Assembly (NCBI GenBank): GCA_029260955.1
Contig: JAJDCF010000079.1
Span: 1 to 23,330, forward strand
DNA from: Patescibacteria group bacterium
GTDB taxonomy: Bacteria > Patescibacteriota > Gracilibacteria > UM-FILTER-43-11
Reading direction: 5' to 3'
Length of the DNA: 23,330 nucleotides
A model generated the notes under the pieces. It was not told the origin of the DNA. It searched no databases and saw only the letters and a list, made by a program, of their open reading frames with translations. Made by a program: the position numbers and the translations under genes. Positions 13,938 to 21,532 of the stretch are shown here, piece after piece (positions within the stretch are counted from its first letter, which is position 1; every line of letters begins with the position of its first letter).

Positions 13938-15977
13938 ATGGCAAAGGAGGTAAAACAAAAATTCGCCAAAAAAATTCTCAGCATCCTAATGCTAGGTCTT
14001 TTTATATTCAACGCACCCCTAGCTATCGCTCAGGAAGGCAGTGAAGGAGGTAGTGAAGCAACCGTTGTAAGCGAAACTCTTTTTGAACCAGTTGAAAAAC
14101 AAATCATACAACTGACTGACGAAGGAGCTCAGGACGATTGGAATATTTCGAGGTTCGAAACTTACGGACTCAAATTTTTGGTACGAGGAAAAGACGCCCT
14201 AACCTGGTCACTCAACATCGAGGACGGAGGATTTCATAATGAAGCCATAGAAAAAAGCTACGGCAAAGTACTGACCATTGTGAACAGCCTATTTATTTTA
14301 GGCCTACTCGCAATAGCCATCATGTGGATGTTCTCGATTCTAATTCCGCGCAAATACCTGAAAAAAGTCGTTCTACTTTACAGTTTGGCTGTCATTTTCA
14401 TAAACTTCGCTCTACCAATCAATCAGCTTTTCATAGATGGAACGAACTTACTGCAAAAGACTCTGCTAACAGAAGCGGATGGCACAATTCAGATTACAGA
14501 CATCGTGCAAACCCCAGCCTACAACGATGTACTAAGTTACAGAAACCAAGGTGTAGATAGCATGATCAACGGAAAACAAAGTGACACCATGACTATCAAA
14601 CTTGCTGGTTCAAATGAAGAAACTACCTCCATCGGCAAAATCAGAGTGCCACAAGGTGAAGGTGTAAACGAAGAGGTCATTTCCCTGAGCAATCAAGAGT
14701 TTTCTGTGCTAACAAGTGCACCATTCAACGTTTATCAGGAACAAGCCCTGTTTCGATTTGTGCTTTTGGTAATAACGGGGATTGCCTATTTCATTATCGC
14801 TCTGATTTTTGTTTTAAGGATTGTAATCCTGTGGGCTTTGCTCATCTTATCCCCTATCTTGCTGCTTCTGGCTATATTCAGAAGTACTCGTGGATGGTTC
14901 CTTAATTGGCTCAGCATGTATGGTCGTTGGCTACTCATTGGCCCACTGACCGCCTTAGGAATTGCTGTAATCGTAAACATCTGGCAGCTAAGCGGATTAC
15001 CGATTTCGGTTAGCGATAGCTACGTCCCAGAAATATTTTCAACAGAAAAAGTATCGAATATTGTCTTTTACCTTCCCGGTAAAGACACCGCCAATACCCT
15101 GAGCAACACCCAAGAAATGATGGAATACATCATCTTTCTGATAATGCTCTATTTGCCTATATTCCTAGGCTTCACACTAACTCGCAGAAAGGTTCTGCAC
15201 GAAAGTCTAGTAGCTGTAACCAAGAAGCTAGTGACAAACTCACAGACTTCTCAGCAACAGCTCATTCAGCAAGCCCTAGCTATTCAAAGTAACGACGAAG
15301 ATAAAAAAGACCAGCCAATGGGTATTGTGGACAATTTTAAGAATCTGGTTAATGACAAGATTGGCCTGTTTACCGAAGCAGCCATGCCAGTACATAAGCT
15401 TAAAGTTAGTCCTCAGACGCCAAACGCTATGATGCCAACGGCTTCAAACTTCCTACCCGAAAGTCTTGGAAAAACGCCAATTCCAAAGATGCTTGAGCTG
15501 CTTGGTCGTAAGAATGGCTCAAAGGCCAGTCACAAAAGCATAATCGAGAAACTGGCCCACGTTGAAACCATTACAGACAGAAAGGAGCAAGAAAAAGTTA
15601 TGGCAGTTATGAATGAAGTCGAAGCTCGTGCCGAAGCAAAAGACAAAGAAGCACTATCCATTCTGCACGAAGTACAAACAGTCAAAGAAGTGAGCGCCAA
15701 CAACTCTGAGCAAGCGCAACAATCGGCAACAGGCATCAACATAAACGTAAACGACACCAAACCAGAAGCTGACAGAAAAGTTCGCGACTCAAGCTTCGGC
15801 TCCAAAAGTAAAGAGAAAAGTGATAAACCCGAAGATAAAACTGTCGATAAGGACAGTGAAGCTGGAAAAGATGAGGCCACTAAAAATGAATCGGATAAGA
15901 AGAAGTCAAAAGACAATGATACTGATTCAAAGGTAAAAGAAAAACCTAATAATAACCCTGAAGACAATGCAGACTGA
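13938..15977 (+). CDS. VirB6/TrbL-like polytopic membrane protein with long charged tail
   Basis: The 679-residue protein has a signal peptide (1-31, ending LAIAQ) and an extracytoplasmic stretch. Membrane helices follow at about 110-136, 141-162, 270-293, 295-315, 330-350 and 397-415. The segment RIVILWALLILSPILLLLAIF (about 294-314) has the Trp...Ser-Pro pattern typical of VirB6/TrbL inner-membrane channel components of type IV secretion systems. Residues 420-679 form a hydrophilic tail rich in Lys, Asp, Glu and Ser near the end, probably cytoplasmic and disordered. The gene begins an operon with three VirB2-like genes, which supports a secretion or pilus-related membrane complex. No ATPase (VirB4/VirB11) is in the window, so the complex may be reduced or encoded elsewhere. 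It is the only complete gene here ending in TGA, and its 3' end overlaps the next gene by 11 bp. Confidence 0.65.
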   Translation: MAKEVKQKFAKKILSILMLGLFIFNAPLAIAQEGSEGGSEATVVSETLFEPVEKQIIQLTDEGAQDDWNISRFETYGLKFLVRGKDALTWSLNIEDGGFHNEAIEKSYGKVLTIVNSLFILGLLAIAIMWMFSILIPRKYLKKVVLLYSLAVIFINFALPINQLFIDGTNLLQKTLLTEADGTIQITDIVQTPAYNDVLSYRNQGVDSMINGKQSDTMTIKLAGSNEETTSIGKIRVPQGEGVNEEVISLSNQEFSVLTSAPFNVYQEQALFRFVLLVITGIAYFIIALIFVLRIVILWALLILSPILLLLAIFRSTRGWFLNWLSMYGRWLLIGPLTALGIAVIVNIWQLSGLPISVSDSYVPEIFSTEKVSNIVFYLPGKDTANTLSNTQEMMEYIIFLIMLYLPIFLGFTLTRRKVLHESLVAVTKKLVTNSQTSQQQLIQQALAIQSNDEDKKDQPMGIVDNFKNLVNDKIGLFTEAAMPVHKLKVSPQTPNAMMPTASNFLPESLGKTPIPKMLELLGRKNGSKASHKSIIEKLAHVETITDRKEQEKVMAVMNEVEARAEAKDKEALSILHEVQTVKEVSANNSEQAQQSATGININVNDTKPEADRKVRDSSFGSKSKEKSDKPEDKTVDKDSEAGKDEATKNESDKKKSKDNDTDSKVKEKPNNNPEDNAD

Positions 15978-16461
15978 ACTCGGACAAGTTAACAACTTCG
16001 GCGAATTTGTCTCTTTGATCTGGTCATTCGGATCACGAGCTATCATTGCCTTTGCGATATTTTTTATTGTACTGGGCGCCTTCTACTACATCGCTTCTGC
16101 GGGGAATGAAGAGAAAATCGAACAAGGCAAGGAAATGATCTACGGAAGTCTGATTGCCATTGCTATCGTTCTTCTTTCTGGCGTTCTAATCAGAATCCTT
16201 CACCAGCCAGCTCAAGGCGTCGCCAGTAACCTATCCGAAATACCAACTGTAATCGGAAATGCAACCAACATACTAATCAGCCTCATCGGTGCCTTCAGTT
16301 TCTTGATGCTAGCTTACGCTGGCTTCATGTATTTGACTGGAAAGGGTGAAAAAGCAAGAATCCTAAAAGCACACCGTGCATTTGCTTACTCTATATATGG
16401 ACTCATCATTGGAGTACTGGCATATGGAATTGCTAATACCGTTATAAAATTCCTAGTTTAA
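15967..16461 (+). CDS. Duplicated VirB2/TrbC-like small membrane protein
   Basis: This 164-residue protein has four hydrophobic helices at about 24-44, 57-78, 99-124 and 138-163, arranged as two VirB2-like units. Each unit is a helix ending in a YY/MY turn, a short charged loop, and a second helix. The loops are SAGNEEKIEQGKEMIYG in unit one and TGKGEKARILKAHRAFAYS in unit two. VirB2/TrbC proteins are pilin subunits that sit in the membrane as helical hairpins with a charged cytoplasmic loop. A double unit is unusual and might serve as a structural base rather than a polymerising pilin (inference). There is no obvious signal peptide. The start lies inside the upstream gene (11-bp overlap), which suggests translational coupling. 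The next gene begins directly after the TAA. Confidence 0.7.
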   Translation: MQTELGQVNNFGEFVSLIWSFGSRAIIAFAIFFIVLGAFYYIASAGNEEKIEQGKEMIYGSLIAIAIVLLSGVLIRILHQPAQGVASNLSEIPTVIGNATNILISLIGAFSFLMLAYAGFMYLTGKGEKARILKAHRAFAYSIYGLIIGVLAYGIANTVIKFLV

Positions 16462-16824
16462 ATGATTAAAGATTTTCTTTCTCTCATCATCGGAAAAGCC
16501 TACGCGCAGGAACTCATTCCCTGCAAAGATGGAACAATGGCAGATCCAACTGTTGGATGTGTCGAAACACCAAAGGCACTAGTCAACACTCAATCAGAAA
16601 TACTCAGTATAATTCTGAAAAGCGCAGATGCCATAGTGACTGTTGCAGTAGCAGCTTCTGTAGCCATTCTTATTTATGGAGGAATCGTCTATGCCATCAG
16701 CATGGGGAACGAAGATAAGATAAAAACTGCAAAGAATATCATCTTTTGGAGTATATTTGGACTCATCGTTACACTGCTAGCCAAGTACATTGTGACCGCT
16801 ATTCTAGTAATTATTACCCAATAA
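16462..16824 (+). CDS. VirB2/TrbC-like pilin-type protein
   Basis: This 120-residue protein has an N-terminal signal ending AYAQ (cleavage near residue 15). A short exported segment follows with two Cys residues (21 and 33) that could form a disulfide. Two helices then lie at about 55-79 and 92-117, flanking the charged loop SMGNEDKIKTAKNII. The GNE-[DE]-KI loop matches that of the preceding gene and identifies the family. The ATG follows the upstream stop with no gap and no Shine-Dalgarno, so translation is probably coupled. It is likely a membrane-inserted subunit of the same complex as its neighbours. Confidence 0.7.
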   Translation: MIKDFLSLIIGKAYAQELIPCKDGTMADPTVGCVETPKALVNTQSEILSIILKSADAIVTVAVAASVAILIYGGIVYAISMGNEDKIKTAKNIIFWSIFGLIVTLLAKYIVTAILVIITQ

Positions 16825-16860
16825 AAAAGATGTCTGTCTATAAAAATTTCCCTTTCTTCC

Positions 16861-16888
16861 TTGTTCGCACAGCACAATCTTGTATACT
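16861..16888 (+). promoter_or_regulatory. Putative promoter of the MopE-like/VirB2-like gene
   Basis: TTGTTC (16861-16866), a 16-bp spacer, and TATACT (16883-16888). Transcription would begin near 16895, about 11 bases before the ATG at 16906. It lies in the 81-bp gap that separates this gene from the three upstream genes, so the gene could be expressed on its own. Confidence 0.6.
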
Positions 16889-16905
16889 TTTTTTGAACAA
16901 TAAAA

Positions 16906-17601
16906 ATGACAAAAATGCCTAAAGCCCTAAAGCGAGTTCTCAGCATCGGAATGCTTGCCTTCGTTCTAACTGCTTTTTTGACCCCAGTGACTTTCGCTCA
17001 GGCTGTGGAGTGTGATTCAGATGGAGATGGTTATATCAGTCTTCCCGCAAATGGAGCAGACGTTATTTTAGGTGAATCTGTCGACGTGAACGGTGATTAT
17101 ACAGCTGCTGAATGGTCTAACTTCTACGAAACATTTAAGAATGATCCAGCTGCTGAAACGCTTTGTTCTGCACTTAACTTTAAGAGTGGAGCCGAACCAA
17201 CCCGCTGTGACAAGACTATAGTCGATGCAAATTCTGGAGTTTATGACCCTTCAAAGGTGGACACTGTTTCTGGAAACGCTGTTTATCCAATGGCTTTTGA
17301 TAAACCAGACAATGGAATAGACGAAAACTGTGATGGAGCCGACGGAAAACTGATTGAAGGCGGAGACACCGGAGCTAATCTGGGAAGTCTGGCTGATCGA
17401 GTGGTCTACATGCTGAGCCGAGCAGTCGTAGTTATCTCAGTAATCGTGCTCATCTGGGGCGGAATCATGTACAGTACTGCTGCAGGTGATGAACGAAAAA
17501 CCTCCAAAGCAAGAAAAGCTATTATCGGAGCTATTATTGGACTCGTGGTTGGCCTGCTGGCGCCATCCATCGCTAACTTCATTATTGCCAGCCTAGGTTA
17601 A
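16906..17601 (+). CDS. VirB2-like membrane protein with MopE-like metal-binding ectodomain
   Basis: This 231-residue protein has a signal peptide (about 1-32, ending TFAQA) and an exported N-terminal domain at about 33-160. That domain contains CDSDGDGYISL (36-46), an EF-hand-like calcium loop, and DNGIDENCDGADGK (134-147), which matches the short DGIDxNCDG metal-binding motif found in MopE-type extracellular proteins. It has four Cys in all (36, 87, 101, 142). The C-terminal part has two helices (about 172-193 and 205-227) around the loop AAGDERKTSKARKAI, the same layout as the two preceding VirB2-like genes. The protein is thus a fusion of a calcium- or metal-binding ectodomain to a pilin-type hairpin. 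It could be a tip or adhesive subunit (inference). Met4 (16915) is an alternative start. It has its own likely promoter and a terminator follows. Confidence 0.7.
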   Translation: MTKMPKALKRVLSIGMLAFVLTAFLTPVTFAQAVECDSDGDGYISLPANGADVILGESVDVNGDYTAAEWSNFYETFKNDPAAETLCSALNFKSGAEPTRCDKTIVDANSGVYDPSKVDTVSGNAVYPMAFDKPDNGIDENCDGADGKLIEGGDTGANLGSLADRVVYMLSRAVVVISVIVLIWGGIMYSTAAGDERKTSKARKAIIGAIIGLVVGLLAPSIANFIIASLG

Positions 17602-17623
17602 TCAACAAAAACAAAAAGAAAAG

Positions 17624-17662
17624 AAGAAGCCTATCGCACTCTACATGAATGATGGGCTTTTT
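17624..17662. terminator. Bidirectional intrinsic terminator between convergent genes
   Basis: AAGCCTATC (17627-17635) pairs with GATGGGCTT (17651-17659) over 9 bp with one G-U, around a 15-base loop. On the plus strand the stem runs into five T's (17658-17662). On the minus strand it is followed by CTTCTTTTC. It sits between the stops at 17601 (plus) and 17673 (minus) and can serve both genes. Confidence 0.7.
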
Positions 17663-17672
17663 CATTACCCAA

Positions 17673-19625
17673 CTATTTGGACAAGTCATCGATTTGATCT
17701 CGGAGTTCAGCGGCTTTTTCAAATTCAAGATTGTCAGAAGCCATATCCATCTGAATAGTGAGCTCCTTAATAAGTCTATCCATTTCCTCTCTAGGCACAT
17801 CGTCCTTCTTGTACCTCTTTTTAGGCTTATTCGTATGCTGGGCAATGTCTTTGACCGCCTTTATGATAGTTTGCGGAGTGATCCCGTGCTTTTTATTGTA
17901 AGCCTGCTGAATGGTACGACGTCTATCCGTCTCATCGATGGCTGCCTTCATGGCATCAGTTACACGATCACCGTACATAATTACATGACCACCTACATTA
18001 CGGGCCGCACGACCAATGGTTTGAATAAGCGCATCTCGTGAACGCAGGAAGCCCTGCTTATCGGCATCCAAAATAGCAATCAGCGACACTTCCGGTAAAT
18101 CCAAACCCTCCCGAAGCAAGTTGATACCAACAATAATATCGATTTCACCAAGGCGAAGCTCACGAAGAATCTCGATTCGCTCCAGAGTATCGACCTCTGA
18201 ATGCAGATACTTTGCCTTCAAATCAGCCTCAACCAAGTAATCAGTCAACTTTTCGGCAGACTTTTTGGTAATAGTTGTAATCAGAACACGCTCCTTCTTT
18301 TCTAAAGTCTTTCTGATCTCCTCCAAAAGATCATCAATTTGATGTTTGGTTGGTCGAACTTCAACCTGTGGATCAATAAGACCTGTGGGACGAATGATCT
18401 GTTCGACGATGTTCTTTTTACTGCAATTCGCGAACTCATATTTACCAGGTGTGGCAGAAATATAGACCACCTTATTCACATGCTCCTCGAATTCTGAAAA
18501 CTTGAGCGGACGGTTATCTTGGCTACTCGGCATTCTAAAACCGTGTTCTACAAGAGTCGTCTTCCTTTTATAGTTCCCATTGTGCATGGCATTTAGCTGA
18601 GGAATAGTCATGTGCGATTCGTCGATGAATAGCAAAAAGTCATCAGGAAAGTAGTCCATCAAGGTCGAAGGCTGCTCACCCGGCTCACGGTTATTCAAAT
18701 AACGCACATAATTTTCGATTCCAGAACAGTAACCGGTTTCGAGCATCATTTCGATGTCGTACTCAGTGCGGGTGAGCAAACGTTGCGCTTCCAGTTCTTT
18801 CCCCATCATCTTGAGCTCCTTGTGACGAACTTCCAGATCTTCGCGAATCTGACCAACCGCATTCTTAACGGCATCGTGAGTGGTCACATTGTGTTTGGCA
18901 GGAAAAATTTTAACCTGCTGCATTTCCTGAATAATCTCACCAGTAAAGGAATCAGCTTCGGTGATCGCATCGATTTCATCGCCAAAAAACTCAACCCGAT
19001 ATATGTTATCGGAACTAGGTGGGAATATCTCTACCGTATCACCAAGTACATGGAACATAGACTGCTTAAAATCAAGATGACTACGGCTGAATTGCAAATC
19101 AGTAAGCTTGCGAAGAAGCTTATCACGCTTGACCGTGTCCCCCACCTTGAGTTCGATGGCCAGATTTTCGTACATCGAGACATCACCCAGTCCATAAATG
19201 GCCGAAACAGACGCCACAATCAGAACATCTTTACGTGTGAGCAAATGATGCGTCGCCGCGTGCCTAAGCTTATCGATTTCTTCGTTAATAGAAGAGTCCT
19301 TCTCAATATAGGTATCCGTTGCTGGCAAGTAAGCCTCTGGCTGATAGTAATCGTAATACGACACAAAATATGACACCGCATTATCAGGAAAGAACTCCTG
19401 GAACTCGCTACAAAGCTGAGCCGCCAACGTTTTGTTGTGCGCCAATATCAACGTAGGCTTCTGAACTTGCTGAACCATATTGGCCATGGTAAAAGTCTTC
19501 CCAGAACCGGTAACACCCAGCAAAGTCTGATGTTTTTCACCTCTATTAATGCCAGCCATTAGTTTTTTTATCGCCTTTGGCTGATCCCCCGTTGGTTTAA
19601 AGCTCGATTGTAAATTGAATTCCAT
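17673..19625 (-). CDS. uvrB: Excinuclease ABC subunit B (UvrB)
   Basis: UvrB is the DNA-damage-verifying helicase-like subunit of nucleotide excision repair. It is loaded by UvrA and then binds UvrC for incision. The 650-residue protein has near-typical family length. Landmarks are FKPTGDQPKAI (9-19), the Walker A motif GVTGSGKT (37-44), the beta-hairpin region SYYDYYQPEAYLP (89-101), the DESH box (335-338), a C-terminal helicase half with GINLLREGLDLPEVSL and QTIGRAARN, and the UVR domain at about 612-650 that binds UvrC. The frame extends 25 codons further upstream, but Met at 19623-19625 matches the family start (MEFNLQSSFKPTGDQ) and lies directly behind a promoter. A 675-residue form would overlap htpX. 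The other excinuclease genes are not in the window. Confidence 0.97.
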   Translation of the reverse strand: MEFNLQSSFKPTGDQPKAIKKLMAGINRGEKHQTLLGVTGSGKTFTMANMVQQVQKPTLILAHNKTLAAQLCSEFQEFFPDNAVSYFVSYYDYYQPEAYLPATDTYIEKDSSINEEIDKLRHAATHHLLTRKDVLIVASVSAIYGLGDVSMYENLAIELKVGDTVKRDKLLRKLTDLQFSRSHLDFKQSMFHVLGDTVEIFPPSSDNIYRVEFFGDEIDAITEADSFTGEIIQEMQQVKIFPAKHNVTTHDAVKNAVGQIREDLEVRHKELKMMGKELEAQRLLTRTEYDIEMMLETGYCSGIENYVRYLNNREPGEQPSTLMDYFPDDFLLFIDESHMTIPQLNAMHNGNYKRKTTLVEHGFRMPSSQDNRPLKFSEFEEHVNKVVYISATPGKYEFANCSKKNIVEQIIRPTGLIDPQVEVRPTKHQIDDLLEEIRKTLEKKERVLITTITKKSAEKLTDYLVEADLKAKYLHSEVDTLERIEILRELRLGEIDIIVGINLLREGLDLPEVSLIAILDADKQGFLRSRDALIQTIGRAARNVGGHVIMYGDRVTDAMKAAIDETDRRRTIQQAYNKKHGITPQTIIKAVKDIAQHTNKPKKRYKKDDVPREEMDRLIKELTIQMDMASDNLEFEKAAELRDQIDDLSK

Positions 19626-19632
19626 ACAGGTA

Positions 19633-19661
19633 ATAGTACATGATTGGGCTAGTTGGTTCAA
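19633..19661 (-). promoter_or_regulatory. Promoter of uvrB, giving a leaderless mRNA
   Basis: Minus-strand boxes: TTGAAC (19656-19661), a 17-bp spacer, and TACTAT (19633-19638). Transcription would begin near 19626, at or within a base or two of the ATG (19625), so the mRNA is probably leaderless. The -35 box lies inside the divergent htpX promoter region. Confidence 0.6.
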
Positions 19662-19669
19662 GCGCTTCC

Positions 19670-19678
19670 TGCTATAAT
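19670..19678 (+). promoter_or_regulatory. Extended -10 promoter of htpX
   Basis: TGC-TATAAT (19670-19678) is a perfect extended -10 element. There is no good -35 box 16-18 bp upstream. The expected start near 19685 leaves about 4 bases before the ATG at 19689, so translation is effectively leaderless. The element lies upstream of, and back to back with, the uvrB promoter. Confidence 0.65.
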
Positions 19679-19688
19679 CGAAATCGTT

Positions 19689-20591
19689 ATGTATTCCCAA
19701 ATCGATAAAAACAAGGCAAATACCCGCATTCTGATGTACTTTTTCATCAGCTTCTTCCTATTTGTGGGTTACGGCTTTGGCTTTGTTTACACAAATGATC
19801 AAAACTCAGCCATAGGTTTCATGGGTATTTTTGGCATTGTAGCCATCATTTACGCCATAATCAGCTATTATGCTGCCGGAAAAATAACTTTGAGCATAAC
19901 GGGAGCCACGGAAATCAAAAAATCGGACAATCCTACACTATATCGTACCGTCGAAAATCTATCGATAGCCGCTGGAGTGCCAACTCCCAAGATTTATCTG
20001 ATCGATGACACCGCCCTCAACGCCTTTGCTACCGGGCGTGACCCAAAACATGCCAGCGTCGCAATTACCAGCGGACTTTTGGATCAACTGGACAAGCCTG
20101 AGCTGGAAGGAGTGATGGCCCATGAGCTTTCGCATATTCGCAATTTTGATATTCGCCTGCAAAGTGTAACCGTTGCATTAATTGGTCTGATCGCACTTAT
20201 TTCAGACGTATTTTTGCGCAATCTGTATTACGGAGGCAGAAGACAAGCCAAGGGAAAGGCTGGAGGAATTCTGATTATTGTTGGCATAGTTCTGGCAATA
20301 CTTTCGCCAGTAATAGCCAAAATCATGCACCTGGCAGTTAGTAGACAACGAGAATATCTGGCAGATGCAAGCGGAGGCCTACTCACCAGATTCCCAGAGG
20401 GATTGGCCCGTGCTCTGGAAAAAATCAAAGCCGACAAAGAACCGCTAGAAGCCGCGAACAAGGCAACCGCTCATATGTACATCGAGAATCCCCTGCGAAA
20501 TGAAAAAGGAATGAAGTGGATCAATGGCCTCTTTGCCACTCACCCAAATATTGACGATCGCATAAATAGACTCCGCAAAATGGGCCGCTAG
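19689..20591 (+). CDS. htpX: HtpX-family membrane zinc metalloprotease
   Basis: HtpX is an inner-membrane M48 peptidase that degrades damaged membrane proteins, usually in stress response. The 300-residue protein has two N-terminal helices (about 14-35 and 41-63), the zinc motif H145-ELS-H149 with Glu146 as catalytic base, two further hydrophobic segments (about 159-178 and 193-215), and the third ligand Glu222 in REYLADAS. The conserved NAFATG near 111 and HPNIDDRI near the C-terminus also fit. The frame can be extended 12 codons to a TTG at 19653, but ATG at 19689 directly follows the -10 element and gives the usual N-terminus. The stop is TAG. No Shine-Dalgarno is present. Confidence 0.93.
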   Translation: MYSQIDKNKANTRILMYFFISFFLFVGYGFGFVYTNDQNSAIGFMGIFGIVAIIYAIISYYAAGKITLSITGATEIKKSDNPTLYRTVENLSIAAGVPTPKIYLIDDTALNAFATGRDPKHASVAITSGLLDQLDKPELEGVMAHELSHIRNFDIRLQSVTVALIGLIALISDVFLRNLYYGGRRQAKGKAGGILIIVGIVLAILSPVIAKIMHLAVSRQREYLADASGGLLTRFPEGLARALEKIKADKEPLEAANKATAHMYIENPLRNEKGMKWINGLFATHPNIDDRINRLRKMGR

Positions 20592-20615
20592 TTAAAGGGA
20601 TGCAAAATATGCCAC

Positions 20616-20663
20616 ACGGAGAATGCCCGTGGATTCCACGGGGATAATACGGAGAATCCCCGT
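20616..20663. repeat. Direct and inverted repeat cluster between htpX and the next gene
   Basis: A 15-bp unit, ACGGAGAAT[GC]CCCGT, occurs twice at 20616-20630 and 20649-20663 (14 of 15 identical). Two hairpins can form: CCCGTGG (20626-20632) with CCACGGG (20636-20642) around a 3-base loop, and ACGGGGAT (20638-20645) with ATCCCCGT (20656-20663) around a 10-base loop. They share 20638-20642 and so exclude each other. The segment is more GC-rich than its surroundings. There is no T-tract, so it is not a classical terminator. Confidence 0.6.
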
Positions 20664-20725
20664 AGTGACCAAAAGAGGTATCACAAGGTCTATACTATAA
20701 AGCTAAAATCGAATAGAATAAGGCC

Positions 20726-21532
20726 ATGAAAAAGCAACTGATATACCTGAAAGTCTTACAAATTATCGTTGACGCCCTACTGATATTGGCAGCCTTTGCC
20801 CTAGCCTACTTTTTGCGCATCGGATTTTACTTTTCTACAGAATTCCCCTTCCAAAGCTATTTCATCGTCGCTCTAATGACCCTGCCTTTCACCATGCTTT
20901 TCATGTTCTTCATCAGAGCATACAAACTCAGCCAACAAATTTGGAGCCTAAGACACATTCAAAGACTCACCTTTGTCGCTCTAGAGAATGTTTTTCTGTT
21001 TATGATCCTGTACTACTTCACCTTTCGCGAATTCTTCAGCCGTCTGATTCTGATTTACCTGTTCTTGCTCACTCTCGCCTTAATCTTTATTTGGCATAAC
21101 ATTTTTAGATGGATTCTTAAAAAGGCTTCCAGTAAAGAGGTGGGCATTTACAAAGCTCTGATAATAGGCACAAATCGCCCTGCCGAAGCTATTGTGCGCA
21201 TGCTGATTAGCGAAAAGTCTCATATCAAACCTGTGGCTGCCATCAACGCTCACGGAGGAAGCAAGAAAATGTTGCACAGCATTCCAGTGATGGGGAAAAT
21301 GAATCTCTTTGAAAAAACCATTGCCACTCATGACATCGACATCATCATTCAGGTCGATCATCTGGAGCAAAGTCTGAATATTATCAATTACGCCCTGGCT
21401 AATAATATTAAATACCTGATGCCACCTGAACTTTTAGGTATTTTTCAAGGTCATCAAGTTATCGAAGAGGTCGAAGGTATGCCCTTCCTCAAGGTTCATA
21501 AGAAGAAACACTGGTGGCATAACATTTGGTAA
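20726..21532 (+). CDS. Membrane CoA-binding-type protein resembling the N-terminal half of polyprenyl glycosylphosphotransferases
   Basis: This 268-residue protein has four transmembrane helices at about 9-31, 44-66, 84-102 and 108-130. A Rossmann-like cytoplasmic domain follows (KALIIGTNRPAEAIVRML, about 143-160, through IDIIIQVDHL, 204-213, and MPPELLGIF). This is the layout of the N-terminal half (CoA_binding_3 type) of WbaP/EpsE-family phosphoglycosyl transferases and of CapD-like membrane epimerases. The C-terminal catalytic domain is absent: the protein ends with a basic, Trp-rich tail soon after the Rossmann domain. It may regulate or recruit a separate transferase, or be a partner of the nucleotidyltransferase whose ATG follows its stop with no gap. 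A weak -10 candidate, TATACT (20691-20696), lies upstream without a good -35 box. Confidence 0.65.
   Translation: MKKQLIYLKVLQIIVDALLILAAFALAYFLRIGFYFSTEFPFQSYFIVALMTLPFTMLFMFFIRAYKLSQQIWSLRHIQRLTFVALENVFLFMILYYFTFREFFSRLILIYLFLLTLALIFIWHNIFRWILKKASSKEVGIYKALIIGTNRPAEAIVRMLISEKSHIKPVAAINAHGGSKKMLHSIPVMGKMNLFEKTIATHDIDIIIQVDHLEQSLNIINYALANNIKYLMPPELLGIFQGHQVIEEVEGMPFLKVHKKKHWWHNIW

Noticed and set aside
15530..15967. A 145-codon minus-strand frame opposite the tail of the VirB6-like gene
   Set aside because: Its Ser/Leu/Phe-rich composition mirrors the Lys/Asp/Glu-rich codons of the real gene, and it has no promoter, domain or neighbour supporting it.
18783..19373. A 196-codon plus-strand frame inside uvrB
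   Set aside because: It is a shadow of a highly conserved gene on the other strand and shows no recognisable protein features.
19653..19688. TTG start 12 codons upstream for htpX
   Set aside because: The extended -10 element lies downstream of it, so it would not be transcribed from that promoter, and the added residues are not typical of HtpX.
19626..19700. The 25-codon N-terminal extension of uvrB
   Set aside because: UvrB proteins begin at the MEFNLQSSFKPTGDQ position, and the promoter boxes lie within the extension.
20616..20663. CRISPR-like repeats
   Set aside because: Only two copies of a 15-bp unit occur with a single 18-bp interval, and there are no cas genes.
20626..20663. Intrinsic terminator of htpX
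   Set aside because: Stable hairpins are present but no T-tract follows on either strand.
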